Shown: positions 6,442 through 20,400 of the stretch, one piece after another
Layout of the letters: each line of letters begins with the position of its first letter
Numbering within the stretch: the stretch's first letter is position 1
Virus record (IMG/VR): IMGVR_UViG_3300022074_000020
Coordinates: 1 to 64,000 of that record
Strand: one strand, 5' to 3'
Length of the DNA stretch: 64,000 nucleotides
Origin: a virus
Made by a program: the position numbers and the translations under genes
The notes under the pieces: model-generated
The model's database searches: none
Told to the model about the DNA's origin: nothing
What the model saw: only the letters and a program-made list of their open reading frames with translations

Positions 6442-8474
6442 TGCAACCGAATAACTTAACAGCACTAGACTTTGAAGATGTCAAAGCAAGTATTAAGTCA
6501 TACCTAAGAACTCGGAGTGAGTTTACGGATTATGACTTTGATGGTTCTGCATTATCGTATATGGTTGATGCACTTGCTTATAATACTTACTATACAGCAT
6601 TCAATGCTAACATGTCACTGAATGAAGCATTCTTGCCTTCATCTACAGTTAGAGATAACGTCGTTAATATTGCCAAGTTAATGAATTACACTCCTAGAAG
6701 TGTAATTTCATCTAGAGCGTCTGTAAAAATTGATGTTCAGACTTCTCAAGCAAATGGAGTGTACCCAAGTAGTGTTACCTTAAAGAAAGGTTCTATTGCG
6801 ACTGGTGGTAACTTCGTTTGGAACATTTTAAGAGATACTACTGCTGAAGTTAGTCCCACTACAGGTATTGGTACCTTTCCTGAGGTTTGTATCTACGAAG
6901 GACAAATTGTAAACTTCCAGTACATTGTTAATACCTTTGCAAGACAAACATATTCAATCCCTTCTGCAGAAGCAGACCTTGCAACACTCAAAGTTAGTGT
7001 AAAAGCAAACGAGACTGCCACAGCATCGGATATTTACAACCAAGTAGACACTGTTACTGGTCTAACCGCATCTACCCGCGCATACTTCCTTTCTGAAGGT
7101 GAGGATATGCGCTTTGAGGTTAGGTTTGGTGATGATAGTGTCGGAAGAGCATTAAAAGACGGAGAAGTCGTACAATTCGAGTATCTGGTGACTTCTGGTA
7201 AGGAAGCAAATGAAGTTAACTCATTTGGTTACGTTGGAACTGCGGTAGATGCTACAGGAACTAATGTTGTTACTTCTGATGTAACTTTAACGGTTTTACA
7301 TCGTTCTCAGATGGGAACTAGTGCGGAAAGTATCGAATCTATCAAATATAACGCTCCAAGATACTACTCCTCTCAATATAGAGCAGTTACAGCGCAAGAT
7401 TACGCTTTAATCACTCAAAGGATCTATGATAATGCGGATTCCGTTGTTGCTTATGGTGGAGACAGTTTAAATCCTCCTATTTACGGAAAAGTCTTTATTG
7501 CAATCAAAACTAAAACAGGATCCCTTCTAAATGACGCTACAAAGAAGGAAATTTCTGCTAACCTTAGGAAGTATGCCATGGCATCGATTGACCCTGTTGT
7601 AGTCGATCCTGATAACGTATACATCTATACTAAGATCTTTGCTCTATACGATACTGGAGCAGGAAGTAGTTCTTCACAGATTAAAACCGATATTCAGTCA
7701 TCAATTAATGATTGGGCAACTCAAACACAGATTAATAACTTCAACTCAACCTTTAGAGGTTCTGCATACGAGAAAGCAATCACTCTTGCTAATAATGCCA
7801 TCACTGACGTTTCACTACAGACAACTACTCTAAAATACATTACACCAAATAGTAACCAGACCAATACTTACTGTATTAGCACTGGTAGTGGACTTTATAA
7901 CTCCGCACCTTCTAAAGATGGTGATGACGGTACTTGTAAGAAAGAACCTGTCTTGTTATCAGGAACATTTAGAACTGCAGACCGTCCTGGAGTAGATCAG
8001 CAGTTTGAAGACGATGGATATGGAAATCTACGCATTTTCTATAATACAGGTACTAAAAAGGTATATACGAACAACTCAATCGGTACAGTCAACTATGATA
8101 CTGGAGAAATCTGTTTTGGTCCAGTAAATGTGATCAGTACAGGAACAAATGTTCCGTCTTCTTCGGCAGTAAATATCACAGACACTGTAACTGGTGCAGG
8201 TAGTGTTACAGATCCTTCACTTCTCCCTGGAGACCTAAGGATTCCTGTTGTTACTATTCCTGCCAACAGTGGCACCATTCCTGCTTCAACCCCAGGAACG
8301 ATTATTAATATTATTAGTCCTGAGGTAACAGTATCACCAATTGGTACAACACCACCTGCCTCTGTCCCTCTAAATAGTTTGACACCAACGATATTTGATG
8401 ATACCCCCTCAGTTGTGGAGGTTGCACCAATTGATAACAGCGGTGGTCTAAACACATCAACCTGTTTCTCGTAA
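6441..8474 (+). CDS. gp6: Baseplate wedge protein gp6
   Basis: A 677-residue gp6/baseplate J-like protein. Recognisable features are DFEDVKASIKSYLRTRSEF near residue 10, the GSALSYMVDALAYNTYY helix near 35 and the MNYTPRS turn near 85. These form the conserved gp6 core that dimerises to link baseplate wedges into an iris-like ring. The C-terminal 100 residues are Pro/Thr/Ser-rich and repetitive (PASTPGTIINIISPEVTVSP), probably a flexible extension. It overlaps gp25 by one base and is followed 8 nt later by the giant gene. Confidence 0.93.
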   Translation: MQPNNLTALDFEDVKASIKSYLRTRSEFTDYDFDGSALSYMVDALAYNTYYTAFNANMSLNEAFLPSSTVRDNVVNIAKLMNYTPRSVISSRASVKIDVQTSQANGVYPSSVTLKKGSIATGGNFVWNILRDTTAEVSPTTGIGTFPEVCIYEGQIVNFQYIVNTFARQTYSIPSAEADLATLKVSVKANETATASDIYNQVDTVTGLTASTRAYFLSEGEDMRFEVRFGDDSVGRALKDGEVVQFEYLVTSGKEANEVNSFGYVGTAVDATGTNVVTSDVTLTVLHRSQMGTSAESIESIKYNAPRYYSSQYRAVTAQDYALITQRIYDNADSVVAYGGDSLNPPIYGKVFIAIKTKTGSLLNDATKKEISANLRKYAMASIDPVVVDPDNVYIYTKIFALYDTGAGSSSSQIKTDIQSSINDWATQTQINNFNSTFRGSAYEKAITLANNAITDVSLQTTTLKYITPNSNQTNTYCISTGSGLYNSAPSKDGDDGTCKKEPVLLSGTFRTADRPGVDQQFEDDGYGNLRIFYNTGTKKVYTNNSIGTVNYDTGEICFGPVNVISTGTNVPSSSAVNITDTVTGAGSVTDPSLLPGDLRIPVVTIPANSGTIPASTPGTIINIISPEVTVSPIGTTPPASVPLNSLTPTIFDDTPSVVEVAPIDNSGGLNTSTCFS

Positions 8475-8481
8475 AGCGTAG

Positions 8482-11400
8482 ATGAACATTAATAAGGTTT
8501 CCCAGTCGATTGAGTCTCAATCACCAGACTTTATTGGATCAGAATATCCTCTGTTTAATAAGTTTCTTGAGTATTATTACAAATCTCAAGAGAAGACTGG
8601 TTTAGGGCAAAATATACTTAATAACTTCCTCCAGTATCTTGATATCGACAAACTTGATATCGGTATCCTAGATGGTGCGACAACGCTTGTAGAAGCGATT
8701 ACAGACAGTTCAGATAAGATTGTTGTTGAGAGTATCAACCCGTTCCTAGAAACGAATGGGTCTATTCTAATTGGCGATGAAGTCATATATTATGAAGGTG
8801 TAGATAAATCTCCAGAAATCTCACTTTCCCCAGGTATTTCATATGAACAGGTAAAACTTAAGTGGACTACTCTTGCTAGTCTTATCAACAGTTTTGATGG
8901 TACCACTACATCATTTGCAATAACATCTCAAGACAGTCCAATTGCTCCCCCTTCAGCACAGCATTTGGTTGTTTCTTTGTATGGTAATATTTTAGTTCCA
9001 AATATTGATTATACAGTTAGCGGATCAAATATTGTATTCACTACTGCACCTAGAACAAAAATTCCTGCTGATGATGCAGGTTCAACTTATATCTTCTATC
9101 TCAGCGGTTTTGTTGAGAACACCATTTATGGATTGGACAATCTGTCTGGTGCTTTTGGTGATGGTAAGAAGCAGTTCAGTCTAACTCGTAATGGAGTTAA
9201 GTATGAACCAGAAGTTGAAGAGTATTTGAATGTAATTTATGATAATCGTCTCTTAGTTCCTAAAGTTGATTACTTTATTGATGAAGACCAGTTTGTATTT
9301 AAAGTAGCACCCCTTAACGGTCGTTTCTTATCAATTTATTCAATTGAGGCACCCATCCCGTCTTTCGGTAATGGTGCAGTTGGTTTTTCTCGTATTAATG
9401 ATAATGGACTTTTAACAAGTGTTTCATCTAGTGCTATTGGTACTGGATATCGCTTTGAATATCCTCCTCAAGTTAGCATTGACTCTGAGCAAGGTTCAGG
9501 TGCTGCTGCAACTGCCCTTGTCAATGGTTTGAAGTCAATCACCCTACTAGAGGGTGGAAGGGGTTACAGTTCGACTAACCCTCCTGTTGTGCAGGTTCAA
9601 TCTCCTACCAAAACTGGTTCTAGTCAAGCAACTATTAATGCAACGGTTGTTGACGGTGCAGTTACTGCGCTGAATATTAGCAACTCTGGTTCTGGTTATA
9701 CTTTTACTCCTAGAATTACTTTTGTTCAACCTGGTGGTGCAAAACTAGGTACTCCTGTAATTACTAATGGTCAAGTTACTTCCATTCCTGTTACTGATGG
9801 AGGTTTTGGTTATACTACTGCTCCAACTGTTTATATTGACGAATCAACTGGTTCAAACCCAATTAAGGCAGCATTGAGAGCAAATCTTACTGATGGTAAG
9901 GTTACCAGCATTACAATTTTGAATGCAGGGCAAGGATATACTACTACACCTAGGGTTGCTATTATTGACCCTGTAGGTGCACAGGTATTAGAAACTATTG
10001 TTGATGGTGATGGGCGTGTTATTAGAGTTGATCTACTGAATGGTGGCAGCGGATATGATGATGTGCCTTCAGTCTACATTGTAGATAATAGAACTAACGG
10101 TGGTACTGGTGCGACTGCAGTTGCTTCTATTTTCAACGGTCAAATCACTGATCTTAATATTAATGCCTTTGGTAGCGGTTACTCTGCTGCAAATCCTCCA
10201 GAGATTGTAATTCAAGCACCTCCTCAAGCAAAAGCATCTGTTGAAATTGGTCTTAATGAAGTTACAGGTTTCGTAGTTACTGAGTCAGGTAAAGGATACA
10301 ATAAGGCAGCATTTACTGGATGTGCGAGAGCAGCATCTGGTATTACTAAGTACACTGAAACAGGTAATGCAGTATTCAGTAATAACACTGTAGCAGCATC
10401 TGCAACGGTTGGTTCAAGCGTTAAGTGTTTAGATGCGCTATTTGTTAAGAGACTACTAGACAAGTATACAGAACAGTTCTTACCTGATGTTCCAGAACTT
10501 GACTACTCTAAGATTGATGTTCGTACATCGATCAAAACTATTAAAGATTTTTATTCATCTAAAGGTACTTCGTTCAGTATTGCTTATCTGTTCAAGTTAC
10601 TTTATGGTGAAACTGTTACGGTCACATATCCAAAAGACCAAATCATCAAACCCTCTGCAGCAACTTGGTCTATCGACACAATTTTGCGTGCAACCCTAGT
10701 AAGTGGTAATGCTGATAATATTAGAGATGGTTTGTTAACTCAAGAAGCAGATATTGCAGATCCTAACGTAACTGCTGCAAGTGCCTTAGTTGAAAACTAT
10801 ATTTCAATCAAAACCTCTGATGTAGAGATTTTTGAACTTGTTCTCTCAGAAGAAACTATTGTTGGGACGTTTACCGTACCATATAAGACAAAACTTGCTG
10901 AACCTCTTAATACAACCGATTCAATCATTACGGTTGACTCTACAATTGGTTGGCCAGAACGAAATGGTGAATTTGTTATTGGTGGTGGTACAACAACTGA
11001 ACTTGTACAGTATAAAGAGAAATCACTCAACCAGTTCATCGAATGTACTCGTTCTGCAAACGGTATTGTAGAAGACTGGGATTCTGCAACTCAAGTTGCT
11101 TCTAACTTCACGGTATATGTGAATAGAGGAACTCCTCAAGAAGTAGTACTGAATGTTGTTGGTATTGTTGATGCACAGCAAACTGTTCTTACTGACACTG
11201 GTTCATACTACCTACCTGGTGATAAACTCACTGTGTCTAAGTTAGGTGGAACTAGTATTGATCCTCATTTAACTACATGGTTATATAACGTCAAAAAACT
11301 TATCAATGTTTCCACAGTTACCTTTGGAGGCGTTAATAATAGATTTGCAACTATTACTTGTTCAAACAATCACGGTTTATTGGTTGGTGATCAGGTTACA

Positions 11401-14400
11401 GTTTATGGTGCAAACCCAATCATCTATAATGGCACATTCCTTGTAACATCTAGGGATAGTGCAACAGTATTCCAATATCAGTTACCCCAACCCGCAACTG
11501 TGGTACCACAGGGTAATATCCTAGTATCTGTTGACTTGAACAAAGGTAAGTCTACAAGTAGTGCTGTATTGAATGCTATTGGTCCTTATACGACTAACGT
11601 TCAAAACTCATTCTTCAATACAAACTATGCATACCTAGCATCTACAGGTATTCCAAACTATAATATTGGTCCTTTCCCAGGATCTGCTCTACTTCCAGGA
11701 AACCAACGTAAGTTGAATCGTTTCCCGATTACTTCTACAACAATTTCTACAAAGAACACCGTTTCTCCAGGTCCTATCGGAACTTGGGTTAATGGCGTTT
11801 CTATCTGGTCTTATAAGTCAACTCTCAAGAAAACCTTTGGTGCTGTAACTAGCGTTGCTATTACAAATGCAGGTAAAGAATATGATGCTGCATCTCCACC
11901 AGTATTAACTATCAGTGGTGGCGGAGGAACTGGTGCAACTGCTGCGGTTGTTGTTAACGGTTCTGTTAATGAAATTACTGTATCTACAGGGGGTTCTGGG
12001 TTTACTTCTTCTCCTCTAGTCTCTATCGTTGGTGGAGGCGGTTCTGGAGCGTCTGCAACTGCTATTATTACAAAAGGGGTTGTTTCTAGAATTCTAATCA
12101 ACTCAGGTGGTACTGGATACACCTCACAACCTTCTATTACTGTTGTTGGTGGCGGTGGTACTGGTGCTGCAGCAACTGCATCTGTTCGTGGTCCTATTCA
12201 GTCTGTTTCTGTTGGATCAGGTGGTATTTCTTATACTTCTACTCCTACTGTATCGTTAAGTTCTGGTAGTGGTGCTGTTGCACAAGCAATTGTACAGAAT
12301 GGTCGTATTATTTCGATCGCTATCATTTCTGCAGGTTCTGGATACACAACTGCTCCCGAAATTACTATTCAGGGTGAAGGTTTTGGTGCTGTTGCTAGAG
12401 CATCTATTGATACTGATGGTGAAAACGCAGGTAGAGTTACAAGCATTACTATTGTTAACCGAGGTATTGGATATCTTCAAGGAACAACTATTATTAACCT
12501 GAACTCTGTTGGTTCTGAAGCAACTTTCACTGCAAACGTATTTGAATGGACTTATAACTTACAATCAACTACTACATTTGATGCTGCTAAGGGTTCTGTC
12601 TTTGAAGGATTTAATAATCAGTATGGTGGTGAGTATGCTCACTTATCAAACCCTCAAACACTAAGATATATTCTTGGTGACAACTTATTTGAAAATACAT
12701 CAGGCGTAATCAAAGAAAAGGAAGACGGTTTAATACACTCTCCTATTATTGGTTGGGCATTTGATGGTAACCCAATTTACGGTCCTTATGGTTACTCCGA
12801 TCCTACTGATCAGTCATCTGCGATTCAAAAACTTAATACTTCATATAGATTAAAGACAAATCTTGTTTATAATGTAGATTCTAACCCAAATCCTGTTAGA
12901 ACAGCAGGTCCTTTACTATCTGCTGAGGCAGCAGGTAAATTTGTTGAAGACTATGAGTATGTGTTCGGTCTTGGTGCATTAGATCAGTATAACGGTAGAT
13001 TCTGTAAGACTCCTGAGTATCCCGAAGGTAGATATTCTTACTTCGTTACTATTGATGCAACTGACGATGGTAATCCATTATTCCCTTATGTTATGGGTCC
13101 TAGTTTCAACTCTGTTGTTGATTCTTGGAACTTGAATGCTGATGCTGTACAACAAAATATTCCAGAAGGTGTTGTTAGATATCGTGACCCTTATGAGAAT
13201 GTTGATATTGACGTTGAGAGGGCACCTAATGCTTCTACAAACGCTCTAACACTAGAGAATGGAGATGTATTACTATTTGATATAGAAGACGAAGATAGAA
13301 GTGGTGTTATTGAAGCGGATGAGATTGCTGATCCTGATCAGGTCTTTGAAGAGTCACCATTACAGTTATTTGATTACTTCCCCAAAGTCAAGTTTGACTC
13401 TAAGGTTGATATTGAAGTTGAAACAACTACTAAGTTTGAAGATGCTTCTGTAACTGGATTTACAGTTGAAAACCCAGGTATATCTTATCAGGTTAATGAT
13501 AGACTAATCTTTGACAATACTGATACTGATGGTAGTGGTGTTTCTGCTCGTATTTCTAGAATTAAAGGTGAAGCGGTTGAAGCATATACATTTGAAAATG
13601 TAAGTGGTAATAACTTCGGTGTTCTTACCACAGTCAATCCTCATAACCTACAACCAGGTGACAGCGTATTTGTTGACTACACTCCTGTCATGGACAGCAC
13701 TAATAAAACATTTGTTGTTCGTCAATTTAAAGGTATTGAAGAGATTGTAGTTAATCAAACTGGATCTGGTTATAATACTGATATTCCTCCTACTATCATT
13801 ATCGATGGTAATGGAACTGGCGGTAGACTTGAAGCAGTTGTAACTTCTGTTGGTTCTATTGAAAATGTCAATATTATCAACTCTGGTTATGGATACACAA
13901 GCAATCCTAGAGTTATCCTTTCACATCCTCAAGTTTTCAAAAAAGCAGACTACTATGTCGCTAAGTTTACTAATAGAAACTATGTGAGGATCAGTGATGT
14001 ATACATTAATGATTCTAAAGAAACTTATATTTGCGGTAAAACTTATGATGCTGCATCTAATGATGTTGCATTCATTGCAAAACTCTCTGCTACGGGTGTT
14101 AAGGAATGGGAAGCATCCTTAGAACTTCCAGGTGGTCAACAAGACTCTGAATTCCTCAAATTATATGTTGATGGTAAGAGTATCTGGGTTGTTGGTCAAA
14201 ATAGTCCAAATAGTGCTATTCTTTCCTCTTATAACCCTGATGTTATTCTTTGTAAGTATACTGAAGCAGCAAACGGACTAAGTGCAGCATTAACCTTCCA
14301 AAAAGGTTATGCAGGTATCTCTGGTTCTACTCGTGGTGACTTTATCACTGCTATTAAGAAATACTCTGATACTAGATTCATTATTGGAGGATATACCAAT

Positions 14401-17400
14401 ACTAACTCTGGTGCACCGTATGATGCTTTCATTGCATCTATCGATACTAGTGGTAACTTTGCAATCAAGAGAAAGATTGCATCTTCTAACAAATCGGAAA
14501 AGATTACTGATATTGTTATCGATGGAACAGACGTTTATGCATCTTTAGAACTTGCTGCTACTCAATCTAACGCAGATATCGATACTGGTGTTGCTAAGAT
14601 TGCTTTTGGTGTCAATACTATTACTGTAACTTGGATCAAGCAATTTACTAATAGTCTGTATTCTATTATGGATACTAGTCTTGCTATTGATGAATTCAAA
14701 GAACTTTATGTTACTGGTGGTCTAAGACTTAAGTCAGACGATACTACTAGAGATAGTTTCTGGGTTGGTAAGATTGATACAGATGGCACATTTATCTGGA
14801 ACTATCGCTATCTTGCTCCAACTGGAGGATCTATTACTGTTACTCCTAGTTCTGCAATTGATATCTTTGGTGATTTAAACATTGCGTTTACTAGCATCAA
14901 TAATACCAATACTTTACCTACAGTTGATACTGTTAAGATTGGTTATGACGGAAAAATTAAAAATCATACGACTAACCAATTTACACAAAACAATACTGAG
15001 GGTATTACTGCTTACTCTGTTGATGTTGATAACTCTGGTGATATTAATATTGTTGGACAAACTCAATGGAATAGAAACGAGTTTATCTTCCCCTTCACTG
15101 GAGGATCTCAAGTTGATACAACCAGTCACTACACATTAACTTCTACATCAACAAGCAACTCTATCACTTATGCCAATGATGTTGCTAAGATCCATGGTTA
15201 TGCAGATGGTCAAACTACTTGGACTCAAGGTAATCTTCAAATTACTTCTGCTCAATTAGGAGCAAGACTTAATAGTGACTTCACTGTTGAGATGATGGTT
15301 TATAAAGATACTAATACATCAAGTTTAACTGGTGGTAGTATCACTCAACATACTCTTCTTGCTATCGGTGATGCTGAAGAGGCAACTGGTGCTCTTTGGT
15401 TATATTATGACGTAAGTAGCGGATACTTAGAACTTGTTGTAACTAACGGATCTACTAAACTCAATAGTGCATCTGGTGCAGGACAGTCCTCCCTCAACAA
15501 TATGTTTGCCGACAACACTTGGCAATTCATTGGATTGAAGAGAGAAGGTAATATCTTTACTGTTTATGTGAATGGAATTCAAGCGATTCAATCTACAGTT
15601 CCTTCTACTGCTCTTGGTAGTAAGCATCTTTATGTTGGTCAGATCCCTGGTAGATCTGGTAGTGCAGGTAACTTTAGAATCAATGAGCAAGGTCAGTTCC
15701 ATGTTGATAACTTTAGATTAAGAAACAGAGCGATTACTCCTTCTGTTCCTTCTGATGTTAGTGCATTCCCATCTGCAGGTGGATTTGGTTTCCAATACAC
15801 TTGGACTGATACTGCATGGTTCACTACTAACCTTAACAGATATGATCTGATTGATTATGATGGATTCTCACTTAAAATTGATAAGAATGCTGATGCTGCA
15901 AGAATCGGTACAGTTTCTACTCAAACTAATACTCAACTAGGATTTACTAGAACTGCTGTTACTCCTGTAACTGGTAGTACTCTTACAATGCAGAATACTG
16001 GTTATGCTTTATCTGAGGCAGGATTCCAATCTCTTGACTTTGATGATGCTACAATCAATATGACTCCTGCAACTGAGACTCTTACTTATACTCAGGATGT
16101 TTGGAGTTCTAGAACTGCAACTGTTCCTTCTCCTGGATCTCAGAAACTTAATGTATCTGCTGTTGTTAAAGACAGATATTTCTTCAAGGTTACTCCTACA
16201 ACTAAGATTGATAACATTCAAGAGTTAACGATAAATCAGGCATTTAGGTTTACTGTTGGTAGTAAGTTACGTCTAAACAACGATTCTGGGTCATTTGTCA
16301 ACAGCGGTTATATCGTAAGAGTTGATGATGCAAATAATAAAGTATATCTTGCTGTAAACAATAATACATGGACAGATGATACTGCTACTGGAAACTTAGT
16401 AACTGAACAGTTTAGTGAGCAATCAACTTATGGTATTGTTGGACCTATTCCAAATGATATCAACGTTATTGAGGGTTATACATTCCCATTAGTTAATAAT
16501 ACAACTCCAGGAACTTTTGATATTGATCTTGACAAGTATAACTTAGATGGTACTTACAACGCAGCAGGTAGTCAAAATCTTGACTCATTTGCTAAATTCA
16601 AACCATTTGCAACTATTGATTACTCTGTAAGAATCGATGAAGTATCTGGTTCTTCCCCATTCATTGTTGGTTCTGTTGTACAACTGACTTCTAGTGATAT
16701 CTCATTCAATGCAGCATATAGCACAACAACGATAACAAACTTAACTGGCGTAACCAAAATTACATTAGTTGCTAATCTTGATAAGATCTTGCAAGTTTCT
16801 TCTGTTGCAAACAGTGATGAAGTTTACGTTATTACAAGTACTAGTCATTACCTTTCTGTAGGAGACGTAATTTATGTTGATGGTAACCCATCTCAGACTG
16901 TAGGTAGTGTTGTATACGATGAATATGATGGTGCGTTCCCTGTTGATCGTGTTATCAGTCCTCTTGAATTCACTTATAAGTTAAATCAAGCAGCAATTAC
17001 TTCACCTGCCACATCTGCAGGTAGTGTAAACATCTTTATGAAGTCTCCGACTTTGAAGATGTACTATGGTCACCAATATATCTTTGACTTAAGTCATTCT
17101 TCACTTGTTGGTGGTAACCTTTCCTTTGCTAAGGATAGTCTATACAAACTTGAATATTCATTCAACTCTATTGAAAGGGTTGGAACCCCTGGTGTCACTG
17201 GAGCAGGAGCACCTACTCCATCTGTGAAACTAAAAGTTGACCCAACAATTGTTACTAATATTTCTTACTACTTTGACCCTTCTAGAACTGGTTCTGATTC
17301 TCCTGTTGTGCCTGGTAGTTACCTCGATGTTGTAGACTCTCCATATAAGGGAAACTTTGAGATTTCCTCTATTGCAGGTCAGACTATTACTCGTGGTGCT

Positions 17401-20400
17401 GATATTATCAAGTTCCCTCTTCTTAACGAACCAGAGGGTGCTGCTGATATCAACCAAGCAAGTTATGCAACTTCTTCCTTAAGAGCAGTTGGATCAATTA
17501 ACGCTGTTCGTATTGTAAACCCAGGTGGTTTCTATACTAGATTACCTATCGTTTCTAGCATTCAATCAACTAGACAGATTGAAAGAGTTCAAATTAATGA
17601 TCCTGGAACTGAATATGCTGTTGGACAATACACCAGTGTACCTATTACAGGTGACGGTGAAGGTGGATTTGTTACTATTAATGTTGCTGATGGACAAGAT
17701 GCCAATGGCGTAACTATCCCTGGTCAGATTCAACTAGTAACTGTTACATCTCCTGGTAAAGGATACACTACAGCAAGTATTGATATTGAGTCAGTGTCTG
17801 GTATCTTAGGATCTGGTTTGACTGGATCTGGTGCTGAAGTTGTAGTTGTTATCCCACCATTCGGTTCTGGTGCATCTATCTTCACTCAAGGATCTAGTGT
17901 TGGTAAGATTAAGAAACTTAAAAATAATAACTTTGGTTATGACTATCCTCATGACTACACATTACGTCCTGAGATTACATTCCCAATCAATGCTCAGTTA
18001 ACATCTACAAGTATTCTCGATAGTATTACAGTTACCGATCCTGGTACTGGATATTCTCAAGCACCTGCTGTTGTCATCACTGGAGGTGGTGGTAGTGGTG
18101 CTATTGCAGAAGCAACAACTAAGAACGGTCGTCTTGATACTATTATTGTTAAAGATCCTGGTGCAGGATATTCTTCAACTCCTACTGTATCACTAAGATC
18201 TTCATTCAACTATGTTGTTAACCTTGACTTGGGACTCTTACAGTTCGCTTTCCCACATGGTATTACAAACGGATCTGCTGTCACACTGAATGTTGTTGAC
18301 ACTGGAGACGGTGTTGCATATCCTCTATCTGCAGGTGCTGTTGGTAGATTGAATGGAACTACTACTTACTATGCTATTGCAGGTTCTGCTAACTCTCTTG
18401 AAAATGATCAATTAAAACTCGCGATTACTTCTGCTAACGCTGCACTTGGTGATGCATTGGCATATGTAAACGCAGGTACAGGTCGTCAACAGGTTCTTAC
18501 CGAATCATTTGGTGGTGCTGCTACAGCAAACGTTGTTACATCTACTTTCTTAGAAGGAGAACTTGTATATCAAGGTGAATCTTTATCTACTTCAACTGCA
18601 ACTGGATATGTTTCTACTAACGCAGGTTGGCAAGTTGGACCTAGAGTTCTTAAGATTGTTGACTATACTGGAGAGTTCTCTACTGGTCAAAGAATCACTG
18701 GTGTGATTTCTAAGTCTTCTGGTATCATGACTGATATCAAAGTTGCTAAAGGTGTTCTTGAGATTGGTTCTGTCACTAAAACTACAGGTCAGTTTATCGA
18801 TGACGTTGGTAAACCATCTGAGATTATTCAGAAGATTCAAGATAGTTACTATTATCAAGACTTCTCATATGCTGTTAAGTCTGCTGTTTCTATTGGTGAA
18901 TGGAAAGAGATTCTTATCAAGAACGTTCACCCCGCATCATTCAAAGTATTTGGTGAGTTAGATCTCAATGATTATGGATTTATTCCTAATAAAGAGACAT
19001 TCTTCCAGTTAACTAAGTCTGTTGAACTTGCAAGAGATGCAATTGTTCCTAATATTCAAAACTTTGCTCTTGTTGAACCTGTTTACTCTGAGTTCAATAA
19101 TACTGAAGTACTATTCAGACAAAAACGACTAACTTCTTCTGAGAACATTCTAACTTCTGTTGTACAGAGACTTGATGATATTTCTAGTCAGTTTGATGGT
19201 CAAAAGATTTCCTTCCCTCTAACTGTTGATGGTAACAACGTTGTTGCGAATGCTAACCAGTTGATGATTGTTCTTAATGGTGTTGTTCAAACTCCAGGAA
19301 CTGCATTTGAGATTCAAGGTGATTCAGTTGTCTTTGCAGAACCACCTCAACCTCCTGCAAGTGTTAAGTATGTAAACGTTTCTATCAATCAGATTGCAAC
19401 TGTTGCTCTAACATTCAATAATATCAGTGGTATTTTCCCAACTGCAGGTATGACCGTAGTTGGCACATCGTCTCAGGCAAGATTGACTGTTACCACTGTT
19501 GTTGGTAATACTATCAATGGTTTCATCACTCAAGGAACATACACTATCGGTGAACTAGTAACTGTTGGTGCAACTGGTTTTGCTGCTAACGTTGCTACTG
19601 TAACTAGCATTTCTAATATCGGTCTGTTTGTCTTCGGTGAAAACATTACGAACCTTACAGGCGATACTGCAAAAGTTGAACAAATTAACCTCGCCAGCGG
19701 TGCAGAAACTCCACTTGCTCAGTTACGATACACCATCGGTGCAGCGACTACAACTATTGAGATGGTTGCATACAAGACAGATAATACTGGTACTGACTAT
19801 CAAGTCACTGCAGGTGTGTTTGTTGCAGCAACTAACTATCAATTAGGATCTGAAATCTTCAGAGTAGATTCTGTTACTCAAAATACTGACTCAACAACTC
19901 TTGTTATAACCAGAGGTCAGAACGGAACTACACCAGTTTCTCATCAAGAAGATGCTCCTAGTTACAGTACTGACATTTCTATTACTAATGCACTTACATT
20001 AAGTAAGATTGCAGGTACTTATCAATCAACACCTGGATTATTCGATATTCAGTTAAATGATGTTATTATTGGTGCACAGTCTGGTGTTGTTGCTCGTGTT
20101 ACCCAAACTTCAACCTACCAAGATCCTACAACTCAAGAGTTTATTGGTCAGGTTAACATTTCCGAAGGTTCTTCCTTCTTTGGATTACTATTCAACAGAA
20201 TCACTTCTCAGACATATCCGAACGTCGTTCTTGATGATATCTCCAAGTCTCAGATTGGTATTGTTGATTTCACTGACAACAGTACTGCATTCGATAGTAG
20301 TTTCCCTGCTAATGAGCAAATAAACAACTATGTCATTCCTTATGATAACTTAACTGGTACATTCCAAGAGAATGAGTATATTCGTAACTATAAGATTGAA

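Noticed and set aside
7639-7833. Plus-strand shadow frames such as 7639-7833, 23138-23350 and 25526-25861
   Set aside because: They are out of frame inside gp6 and the giant gene, Leu/Gln-rich from frame-shifted reading, with no ribosome sites.
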